This document shows, piece by piece, positions 25,359-32,173 of a stretch of 45,767 nucleotides of DNA. The stretch lies in contig CAZNYW010000037.1 in the NCBI GenBank assembly GCA_964577375.1, positions 1 to 45,767 of the forward strand, read 5' to 3'. This stretch comes from DATKUC01 sp964577375 (lineage in GTDB: Bacteria > Spirochaetota > Spirochaetia > DSM-27196 > DATKUC01). Each line of letters opens with the position of its first letter. The stretch's first letter is position 1. The notes under the pieces were generated by a model. It saw only the letters and a list, made by a program, of their open reading frames with translations. It had not been told where the DNA came from and searched no databases. A program made the translations under genes and the position numbers.

Positions 25359-26506
25359 GGCAGCTGCTTTTTGCTTCGGCCACCGCGGAGGGGCTCGTGC
25401 TCACCGACCCTGCAGGGCGCCGCCTTACCATGGAAGAAGCGGGGCTCGCTTCCGACCGAAGCGGGGCCCGACGAGGCGGCGCCCTCGTGGTCGCCTCGCG
25501 CCTCGACTACGAGGTCCGGACCTTTCCGGTGCCACCGGTCCCGGCGCGGGAGGAGCGGGATCTCATCACCTTCAGGCTGCGCGCGCTGCATCCGGGAAAT
25601 CCCGAAGACACCTGCTTCGACTACAGCATCACGCGGATGGCGGACGCGTCGAAGCTCGCCGTGGTCTATCTGATGGACAGGACGATCTTCGATCTCTATC
25701 GCCCGCTCGCCGAGTGCGGTGCCCTTCTGAGCTTCGACAGCCTGGTGACGAGGGCGGTGCGGCCCGGGAACGCAGTGGTGTGCGTTCGCCGACCCGAGTA
25801 CACCGAGTGGATGCGCTTCGGCGGGGGCGCGCTCCTCGAAAGCAGGTTGAACGACGTGGCCGACGCTGCGGGCTCTCCGGAGTGCAGCGTGACTATCGAG
25901 GAAGGCGGCGGCGCGGGCGGTGATGCGGCCGCGAAGGTCGTCATTCCGCTGACCGACCTCCAACCGCCGCGTCTGCGCCGCGGTGTCGCTCCGCTCTTCC
26001 TTCCCGAGCGCAGCGGCGCAATCCCGCTGCGCTGCCTTGCGGCGGCGCTTCTGTCGATTGCGGCGATCGCTCTCTCGGTGGCTCTGGCCTTTCGCATTGT
26101 CGGCACCTACCAGGCGCGGCTCGACAGCGTCAAGGCGCATTATCAGGCTGTCATGACCCGCTACGCCGGAGAGGCGACCGACGCCAAGGTCTATCTTGCG
26201 GCGCGTGAGGAGCTCGACGCGCTTGTCCGCAGAAGGCCGGTCGACCTCTATGCGTTCCTCGCCTGCCTTGCTAAATATGTCCGGGTTCAGTCGGACTCGG
26301 GACGGTCTTCTTCCCTATTTATCGACGCGATATCGTTCTCCAACGGAACCTTCTCGGTCGACGGCTTCGGCGGAGAACCCTTCGCGACGGCGGAGGCGCT
26401 TTCCGGGCAGCCCGGCTTCCACACAGTCCGCGTGACGCAGATCGTTCCCGAAGACCGAGGCAGCAGGGTGCACTTCACATTGACGGGGAAGTACGATGGC
26501 AGATAG
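25355..26506 (+). CDS. GspL-like assembly platform protein
   Basis: A 383-residue bitopic inner-membrane protein. The N-terminal 220 residues form an actin-like/GspL cytoplasmic region (VYLMDRTIFDLYRPLAECGALLSFDSL). One membrane helix at about 228-250 (RCLAAALLSIAAIALSVALAF) follows, then a coiled linker and a ferredoxin-like periplasmic domain (FIDAISFSNGTFSVDGFGG). This is the layout of GspL, which joins GspE to the platform. GTG 25355 overlaps the gspK stop. Confidence 0.75.
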   Translation: MRQLLFASATAEGLVLTDPAGRRLTMEEAGLASDRSGARRGGALVVASRLDYEVRTFPVPPVPAREERDLITFRLRALHPGNPEDTCFDYSITRMADASKLAVVYLMDRTIFDLYRPLAECGALLSFDSLVTRAVRPGNAVVCVRRPEYTEWMRFGGGALLESRLNDVADAAGSPECSVTIEEGGGAGGDAAAKVVIPLTDLQPPRLRRGVAPLFLPERSGAIPLRCLAAALLSIAAIALSVALAFRIVGTYQARLDSVKAHYQAVMTRYAGEATDAKVYLAAREELDALVRRRPVDLYAFLACLAKYVRVQSDSGRSSSLFIDAISFSNGTFSVDGFGGEPFATAEALSGQPGFHTVRVTQIVPEDRGSRVHFTLTGKYDGR

Positions 26507-27047
26507 GACGCGGAGGGTGCTCCTGACAGTGCTTCCTGCAACGCTTATTCTCTGCGCCCTCGCCGTGGGAACGTCGTTGGTGACATCCAGGGTCTCGGAT
26601 CTTCAGACGCGGATTACGGAGTACCGGAAACAGACAGCACGTGCCGAGGAGTCGGCGCCCCCGGCGAACACCACCGGCGCACCGCGGGTGGAATCGCTCG
26701 AGCAGATTCAGGCGCTCACTGCTGCGGAGGCCGGGCACTACTACTGCCCGGGTGAAATATCGCTCTCCCGCTTCGCAAAGCAGATCCAGACCGAGCTCGG
26801 CTCCGCCGGTCTGAAAGTGGTCCGATACCGGCCGGTTGAATCCTCGTCACGGGCGGAGCGCAATTCGGTGGAGTTTGTGATCCGCGGCGATGTGGCGGAG
26901 TTTCTTTCGTTCCTGAGAAAAAGCGGTGCGGCCCCGCACTACCGGTTTTTCTCAGGGCTTGCAGTCCGGGCCGCCGGCAGGACCGGGCTGATCGACGCCA
27001 CCTTCAGGGTCGGATATGAAGAAAAGGCACTGGTCAATACTAAATAG
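26496..27047 (+). CDS. GspM/PilO-like platform protein
   Basis: A 183-residue protein with one N-terminal helix (VLLTVLPATLILCALAVGTSLV), a coiled-coil stretch and a periplasmic alpha/beta domain (LSRFAKQIQTELGSAGLKVVRYRPV ... VEFVIRGDVAEFLSFLRK). This is the GspM/PilO design and it directly follows the GspL-like gene with an 11-base overlap. Assignment rests on layout and position. Confidence 0.7.
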   Translation: MADRTRRVLLTVLPATLILCALAVGTSLVTSRVSDLQTRITEYRKQTARAEESAPPANTTGAPRVESLEQIQALTAAEAGHYYCPGEISLSRFAKQIQTELGSAGLKVVRYRPVESSSRAERNSVEFVIRGDVAEFLSFLRKSGAAPHYRFFSGLAVRAAGRTGLIDATFRVGYEEKALVNTK

Positions 27048-27534
27048 CCTGCTCGCCGCGCTTGTGCTCTTGCTTCTCGAGCTGCACTGGCAGGTCGGGC
27101 GTGCGGCGACGCCGGCGGTGCCCGTTTCGCGGCCGGTCAGAACCTTCCTCACTCCGGCGGCCGGAAGTGGTGGCGCCAGGCAGCCGCTCCCACCGCAACC
27201 CGGCGCTCCCGAGCTCTCCGCTGCCTCCATCGCTCCCGGCGAGATTGCGAACGCCTTGGGCTGGCTCGCCCCTCCCGCGCCGGCGCCTGCCGCCCCGGCT
27301 GTTCCGCAGAGACCCGCGCCTGCCACCGAGCCTGCGCCGTGGGTGCACTTTCTCGGGACCATCATCGAGTCCGACGGAACCGCCTATCGCTACTTCAAGG
27401 ACGAGCATTCGGGCCGGATCATCCGCGCTGCGGAGGGGATCGACGTGGACGGACGGCGGCTCACGCGAAGGTCCGACGGAAGCTTTCTGCTCAGCGGCGA
27501 AGGCAAAACACTCCTTGTGAGGATTGACCAATGA
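27016..27534 (+). CDS. GspC/PilP-like inner-membrane protein
   Basis: A 172-residue protein with an N-terminal membrane helix (ILNSLLAALVLLLLELHW), a long Pro/Ala-rich linker (about 35-110) and a small beta domain (WVHFLGTIIESDGTAYRYFKDEHSGRII ... LLSGEGKTLLVRI). The domain resembles the HR domain of GspC or the PilP domain, which touches the secretin N-domains. It overlaps the previous gene by 32 bases. In most operons gspC is first; here it is near the end. Confidence 0.65.
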   Translation: MKKRHWSILNSLLAALVLLLLELHWQVGRAATPAVPVSRPVRTFLTPAAGSGGARQPLPPQPGAPELSAASIAPGEIANALGWLAPPAPAPAAPAVPQRPAPATEPAPWVHFLGTIIESDGTAYRYFKDEHSGRIIRAAEGIDVDGRRLTRRSDGSFLLSGEGKTLLVRIDQ

Positions 27535-28259
27535 AAACACCGGCCTTACCGCGTGTGACTCCCCAGTTCGCGCTGGTTGCCACGGCCCTCTTCATTCTCG
27601 CCGGATGCATGAGCCAGCAGGTGAAGGACCCTCGCGGCTTCGACGTAGCACCGCTTTTCGGCATGATCTACGGATACGACAATCAGCCGGTCGCAGGCGT
27701 GCGGATTTCCGTTGACGGGAAACCGGGACCACAGTCGGACCTGATGGGCAGGTTCGTCTTTCCCGACCTGTCCCGCGGCGAGCACTCGATCATTGCCCGT
27801 AAAAGCGGATATGAGACGATCTCGATTTCGCTCAAGTTCCTAAACCAGACCCAGGTCCTCTACCTTCAGATGTACTCCCTGGCACAGCTTCTCGACCTCG
27901 CCGAGAAGCACATCGAGGCGCGCGAATGGGCGCGGGCAAAGGACCTTCTCTCCCGCGCAGCGACAGTCGACCCTGCGGATCCTGCATACAGATATGTGAA
28001 GGCGATCCTCGACTTCAGGAAGGGGAACACAGCCGACGCGGTTTCCGCGCTGCGCGGGCTTCTCGACGCCGGTGTGGCGGAGCCTGCGGTCTATCTCTTT
28101 CTGGCGGATATCTATCAGTACCGGATGGGCGATCCGCCGGAGGCGGCGCAGATGCTCAAAGCCTATCTCGAACGCAAGGGGAGCGCTGACGTGGAACAGC
28201 GCCTCCGGCTGCTCGAAGCGCAAGCGCTCGGCGAACCCGGAAGCTCAGCTGAGCAATAG
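27531..28259 (+). CDS. TPR lipoprotein, possible secretin pilot
   Basis: A 242-residue lipoprotein: signal peptide with lipobox LAGC26. Then comes a carboxypeptidase-regulatory/transthyretin-like beta domain (about 44-110: IYGYDNQPVAGVRISVDGKPGPQSD, FVFPDLSRGEHSIIARKSGYETIS), followed by two or three TPR-like helix pairs (LLDLAEKHIEAREWARAKDLLSRAATVDPAD). It overlaps the GspC-like gene by 4 bases and ends the secretion operon. TPR lipoproteins act as pilotins for type IV pilus secretins (PilF/PilW), so a pilot or assembly role for the GspD described here is a reasonable inference, not shown. Confidence 0.75.
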   Translation: MKTPALPRVTPQFALVATALFILAGCMSQQVKDPRGFDVAPLFGMIYGYDNQPVAGVRISVDGKPGPQSDLMGRFVFPDLSRGEHSIIARKSGYETISISLKFLNQTQVLYLQMYSLAQLLDLAEKHIEAREWARAKDLLSRAATVDPADPAYRYVKAILDFRKGNTADAVSALRGLLDAGVAEPAVYLFLADIYQYRMGDPPEAAQMLKAYLERKGSADVEQRLRLLEAQALGEPGSSAEQ

Positions 28260-28272
28260 CGGACTGTCCAGC

Positions 28273-28617
28273 CTACACCCCGGCCGCGGCCGACTGCCCT
28301 TCGAGTGCCCGCGTCTGTCGCTCCACGTGGGTCCGGACTACCGACTCCACCCCGGAGAGTATCCCGTCGATGCAGTCGCATGCGAGTGAATAGTAGACAG
28401 TTGTCCCCTGCTTTCTGTCGGTCACGATTCCTGCAGCTTTCAGGACGGACAGGTGCTTGGAAACGGTAGAGGTGTCCGAGCCTACCAGCTCGGTGAGCTC
28501 GCAGACGCAGTGCGGCGTTTCCCGGGTCTTTTCCACCATGAAGAGGCGGCTCGGGTGTGCGAGAGCCTTCAGCACGTCGGCCATGGCGCGGCTGTACATC
28601 AATTCCTGGTCGGTCAT
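28273..28617 (-). CDS. ArsR/SmtB-family repressor with two CxC motifs
   Basis: A 114-residue winged-helix regulator of the ArsR family (LAHPSRLFMVEKTRE ... DTSTVSKHLSVLKAAGIVTDRKQGTTVYYSL). C37-V-C39 lies in the segment that holds the ELCVCDL metal/arsenite site of ArsR/SmtB proteins, and a second C80-D-C82 lies near the C-terminal helix. ATG 28617 is chosen because GGAG lies 6 bases upstream; ATG 28629 has no site. A promoter with TTGACA lies at 28634-28662. No metal-efflux gene is adjacent, so its target is unknown. It converges on the secretion operon with a 13-base gap. Confidence 0.88.
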   Translation of the reverse strand: MTDQELMYSRAMADVLKALAHPSRLFMVEKTRETPHCVCELTELVGSDTSTVSKHLSVLKAAGIVTDRKQGTTVYYSLACDCIDGILSGVESVVRTHVERQTRALEGQSAAAGV

Positions 28618-28633
28618 TTTATACTCCATGGTA

Positions 28634-28662
28634 AGATTGCCAAAAAGGAGAGAAGCTGTCAA
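28634..28662 (-). promoter_or_regulatory. Promoter of the ArsR-family gene
   Basis: Minus strand: consensus TTGACA (28662-28657), 17 bases, then a weak -10 CAATCT (28639-28634). The leader would be about 10-15 bases, ending with the GGAG site before ATG 28617. Confidence 0.55.
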
Positions 28663-28695
28663 CGTATCCTTCGCTCATGCCGGCCGGCCGGCCTT

Positions 28696-30576
28696 TCAGG
28701 CCAGCGGCAGGCGTACGGAAAAGACGGTCAGCTCACCGGGAACGCTCCTGAAGCTGACCAGACCATTGTGCGCCTGCGCGATCTCCTGACAGATCGACAG
28801 GCCGAGGCCGGTGTTCTTCTTGGTTATCTTGGTGCTGAAAAAGGGGCTGAAGATCTTGGGCTGCACGTCCTCCGGTATGCCGTAGCCGTTGTCGGCGACG
28901 GTCACCAGAGCCGCGTCGGGCTCGGGCTTGGAGATCTCGACCCTGATCAGGCCGCCGTCGAGCACGGCGTCGATGCTGTTGATTATGAGATTGAGAAAAA
29001 GCTGCTTCAGCCGGTTCTCGTCGCCGGAAACCGCCACGGGTCCGTTGCCCATTTCCTGCTCGACCCGTATGTTCTTGGCGGAAATATTGTGATTGAGCAG
29101 GAGAATCGCGTCCTGGAGGAGCGCGACAAGGTCGACCTCCGATTGCGGCCGGTCCTTTGCGCGCGAAAACGACAGGAGCGTGCCTACGATCTCATCGATC
29201 CGGCGCAGCTCCTTGTCGATCTTCTCGATCTTCTCCAGCTCATCGCCGCCGAGCTCGCGCGACTTCAGGAGTTCGATGTAGTTTCTGATTATGAACAGCG
29301 GGTTGTTGATCTCGTGCGCGACGCCGGCGGCGACCTGGGCGAGCGTAGCCATTTTCTCCGTGCGGATGATGTAGTCCTTCATGAAACGGTCGATCGAAAT
29401 GTCCTGGATAAGAAGCGCCGTCCCCATGAAGCTGTCGCTTTCATCGCGAAGCGGCACCGCATCGACCTTCACGGCCTGTTCCTCGCCGAGGTCGACCTCG
29501 TCCCAGCTCCGTTCGTCGCGGCTCTCAACGGCACGCACGATGTCGCCGATCACCTCCTCCTGCGCGCCGGCGAGCACGTCCTCGAGCACGGTCCTCGCAG
29601 GCAGGTTCAGCGGAACCTCATCGTCGGCGTCTTCGGGACTCAGGCTGTCGATGTTGACGAATTGGACCTGGTTCTGTGGATCGAGAACGATGATTCCGAT
29701 GGGAAGATGGCGCGAGAACGCCTCGGCGTATCGTCGAAGGAGATAGAAATGCATATTGTTGGCTTCAATTTCCCGCTTGCGAAGAGCGAAGGAGTAGGTC
29801 AGCTGGAACAGGCGGTACTGGTCAAGATCTGCAACCCGTTCGGTGCCGCGCCGGTATCCGTTCTTCAGTATGGTCACCCGGTCGGCAAGACGGAGCGTCT
29901 CGTCTGCATCGTGAGTGATATAGATGATCCCCTTCCCTTCGCGCCGGTACTCGAGGATGATGTCGTATATCGTCTGCATTTCCCGCGGCGTCAGTTTGCT
30001 GGATAGCTCGTCGAGAATCACCACTCTGGGATCGAGCAGCAGAACGCGCGCGAACTCCACCATAAGCTGCTCGGCCTGAGTCAGCATGAAAAGGGGGACA
30101 TCCAGATCGATGTCGAGGTTCAGCCGGTCGAACAGCTCACGGCCCTTGGCGATCATGCTGATCTCATCCAGGCCCCGGAGAGGCCGCCGTATCATCCGGC
30201 CGGCGAAGATGTTTTCGACCGCGTTGAGACTGGGAATCACGTTCAGATCCTGGTAGATCATGACGATTCCGGCCCGAATCGCACTTTCGGTGGAAAAAGA
30301 TCTGATCTCCCTGTCCAGATAGGTGATCTCGCCGGAACTCTTCTGAACGGCGCCGCTCAGCAGTTTTACCAGCGAGGATTTTCCTGCGCGATGTTCGCCT
30401 ACTATTGCGTGAATTTCGCCGCTGTACAGGTCGAAGTCGACCCCGTCGAGAGCGCGAACCGTGCCGTAATCGACATGGATGTTCCGCATACGTACGAGGA
30501 GTTTCTGCTGGTCACGCTCCTCCGGGTAATTCACCGGCAGAGCATTCTGCGCCCTCAGGGCTCTCCGTGTACTCAC
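28696..30576 (-). CDS. ABC-ATPase domain fused to PAS-like linker and histidine kinase
   Basis: A 626-residue cytoplasmic protein without membrane segments. Residues 28-245 form an ABC ATPase domain of the sugar-importer (XylG/RbsA/FrcA) type: Walker A G60-EHRA-G65-K66-S67, Q-loop Q109 (MIYQDL), Walker B VVILDE (185-190) and H-loop H222 (ITHD). The LSGGQ signature is replaced by LTQAEQ (165-170) and the usual DEPT is DELS. Residues about 278-395 look like a PAS domain (LPIGIIVLDPQNQVQFVN ... GTALLIQDIS). The kinase follows: H421 in AGVAHEINNPLF, N box N533, G1 DNGYGI (562-567), and G2 NTGLGL (588-593). Start GTG 30576 overlaps the stop of the NtrC-type regulator gene (GTGA), so the two are co-translated partners. 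The altered signature argues against normal transport ATPase activity and for a sensing role, perhaps by docking on the divergent importer. Confidence 0.93.
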   Translation of the reverse strand: MSTRRALRAQNALPVNYPEERDQQKLLVRMRNIHVDYGTVRALDGVDFDLYSGEIHAIVGEHRAGKSSLVKLLSGAVQKSSGEITYLDREIRSFSTESAIRAGIVMIYQDLNVIPSLNAVENIFAGRMIRRPLRGLDEISMIAKGRELFDRLNLDIDLDVPLFMLTQAEQLMVEFARVLLLDPRVVILDELSSKLTPREMQTIYDIILEYRREGKGIIYITHDADETLRLADRVTILKNGYRRGTERVADLDQYRLFQLTYSFALRKREIEANNMHFYLLRRYAEAFSRHLPIGIIVLDPQNQVQFVNIDSLSPEDADDEVPLNLPARTVLEDVLAGAQEEVIGDIVRAVESRDERSWDEVDLGEEQAVKVDAVPLRDESDSFMGTALLIQDISIDRFMKDYIIRTEKMATLAQVAAGVAHEINNPLFIIRNYIELLKSRELGGDELEKIEKIDKELRRIDEIVGTLLSFSRAKDRPQSEVDLVALLQDAILLLNHNISAKNIRVEQEMGNGPVAVSGDENRLKQLFLNLIINSIDAVLDGGLIRVEISKPEPDAALVTVADNGYGIPEDVQPKIFSPFFSTKITKKNTGLGLSICQEIAQAHNGLVSFRSVPGELTVFSVRLPLA

Positions 30577-31892
30577 TTCAAATCCAGCTTCTTCATCCGG
30601 TTGTACAGCGTCTTCCGTGTGATATTCAGCATTCGTGCGGCCTCGCCCTTGACGCCATGGCTTCTCTTGAGCGCCTCGAGGATAACCGAGCGCGCGTTCT
30701 CGGCGGCGAACTCCGAGAGGCTCTCTTCCGGTTCACGCCGGGAAATGCTGACGATGTGGTACTGCTCCGGCAGATCCGCGAGATCGACGTAGTCGGTCTC
30801 ACAGAATATCACTGCGCGTTCGATCACGTTCTTCAATTCCCGCACGTTGCCCGGCCAGTCATGCTTCTGGAGCGTGGTTCGAACATCGGGTGAGAAGCCC
30901 TTGATCGCCTTTCCGTACACGCCGTTGAACCGCTGCCGGAACTCCTCTGCAAGCGGGATAATGTCTTCCGGCCTTTCGCGCAGCGGCGGAACGCTGATCA
31001 CTATGACCGACAGTCTGTAAAACAGATCCTCGCGAAACTGACCGCTTCTCGTCATCCTGGTCAGATCCTTGTTGGTCGCGGCAATCACACGAAAATCCGT
31101 GCGAATGGCCTCCGATCCACCGACACGCGTGAAGCGCTTCTCCTGCAGCACCCGCAGCATCTTCGCCTGGGTCCGCAGGCTCATGTCACCTATCTCGTCG
31201 AGAAAGAGCGTGCCTCCATCGGCGATCTCGAACTTTCCCTTGCGCTTGTTGTGCGCATCCGTGAACGCACCCTTCTCGTGGCCGAACATTTCGCTCTCGA
31301 GGAGAGTTTCCGGTATCGCTGCGCAATTGAGCTTAACGTACACGTTGTCTCTTCGGCGGCTCAGTTCGTGAAGCATGTCGGCGAGAAGCTCCTTGCCTGT
31401 GCCGCTCTCGCCGGTGAGAATCACCGATGCGTCGGTCGGGGCGGCCTTCCGCGCAAGGGAAAGCACATGCTGCATGTGCGAGTTCAACGTGATTACCCTG
31501 TCGTGGGCGACAAACGAACGGTGCCGGGGCGCGGAAAGCTCCGCGCGTTCGACCTCCTGGAGAAGGCTCGAAAGGTCGATTGGTTTCTTGAAGAAGTTCA
31601 GCGCGCCGTACTTCATTGCCTGCACGGCATTCTCTACCGAGGCGTATCCCGAAATCATGATCACCGGGATATCGAGGTAACGCTCGCGCACCCTCTGCAG
31701 GAGGTCGATTCCCCCCGTGTTGGGCATGCGCACGTCCATGATGATGATACTGATCTGATTCTTTTCAATCAGGGGAAGCACCGATCGCGGATCGTCGGTA
31801 TGAGTGACTTCGTACCCGCGGGAGCGAAGGACCTCGCCCAGGGAGAGACAAACCTCAAGCTCATCATCGACGATCAGAATGGTCGAGGACAT
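30573..31892 (-). CDS. NtrC-family sigma-54 activator
   Basis: A 439-residue response regulator. The receiver has D53 (IIIMDVRMPNTGG) and the KP pair in FFKKPID. The AAA+ domain has Walker A GESGTGKE (161-168), the sigma-54 contact loop written GAFTDA (208-213) instead of GAFTGA, Walker B GGTLFLDEIGD (226-236) and FREDLFYRLSV. The Fis-type HTH is at about 402-434 (GEAARMLNITRKTLYNRMKKL). The frame is open to 31991, but the receiver begins at ATG 31892, which is therefore the start. That ATG has no Shine-Dalgarno site, and TATATT ends 7 bases before it, so the mRNA may be leaderless. Phosphate would come from the ABC-kinase fusion; the target is most likely the -24/-12 promoter at 32123. Confidence 0.95.
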   Translation of the reverse strand: MSSTILIVDDELEVCLSLGEVLRSRGYEVTHTDDPRSVLPLIEKNQISIIIMDVRMPNTGGIDLLQRVRERYLDIPVIMISGYASVENAVQAMKYGALNFFKKPIDLSSLLQEVERAELSAPRHRSFVAHDRVITLNSHMQHVLSLARKAAPTDASVILTGESGTGKELLADMLHELSRRRDNVYVKLNCAAIPETLLESEMFGHEKGAFTDAHNKRKGKFEIADGGTLFLDEIGDMSLRTQAKMLRVLQEKRFTRVGGSEAIRTDFRVIAATNKDLTRMTRSGQFREDLFYRLSVIVISVPPLRERPEDIIPLAEEFRQRFNGVYGKAIKGFSPDVRTTLQKHDWPGNVRELKNVIERAVIFCETDYVDLADLPEQYHIVSISRREPEESLSEFAAENARSVILEALKRSHGVKGEAARMLNITRKTLYNRMKKLDLK

Positions 31893-31994
31893 GAGTACAA
31901 TATAATCAAAATGGAGGGATCCCGAAACAGGGCGCAGCCGTCGAATGGGCGACGGACCCGCTTGCGACGGGTAAGGGTAAATGGGAAACATGTG

Positions 31995-32098
31995 TAATTC
32001 CTTTGTGTAATCTATTTCCCGTGCGGTGGCAACCGCGCGTGCCGGATCTTTCGTATCGGGTTGTCTGCTCTCCGAAACTTAGTTACTGTAAGGAATTA
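31995..32098. promoter_or_regulatory. Inverted pair TAATTCCTT / AAGGAATTA, candidate activator sites
   Basis: Two exact 9-base inverted arms lie at 31995-32003 and 32090-32098 in the divergent region. They are roughly 150 and 55 bases upstream of the start expected from the sigma-54 promoter. Bacterial enhancer-binding proteins bind sites at such distances. Whether these arms are the sites is an inference from position only. Confidence 0.4.
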
Positions 32099-32122
32099 TC
32101 GGCGATGCATCCTGCCGGCCAG

Positions 32123-32140
32123 TTGGCCCGATTATTGCAT
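32123..32140 (+). promoter_or_regulatory. Sigma-54 (-24/-12) promoter of sugar importer operon
   Basis: TTGGCCCGATTATTGCAT matches the sigma-54 consensus TGGCAC-N5-TTGCA with one mismatch. The invariant GG (32125-32126) and GC (32137-32138) are separated by exactly 10 bases. Transcription would begin near 32150, about 25 bases before the binding-protein ATG. A NtrC-family activator gene starts on the other side of the same intergenic region. Confidence 0.85.
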
Positions 32141-32173
32141 GAAGACTCGTGTATACTCGTACAGGAGGCAGTT

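Noticed and set aside
17679..28259. Type IV pilus operon instead of type II secretion
   Set aside because: There is no PilT, PilA with pilus-type tail or PilMNOPQ order. GspG signatures, GspK and the single ATPase favour a type II secretion system, although the M- and C-like genes also resemble PilO and PilP.
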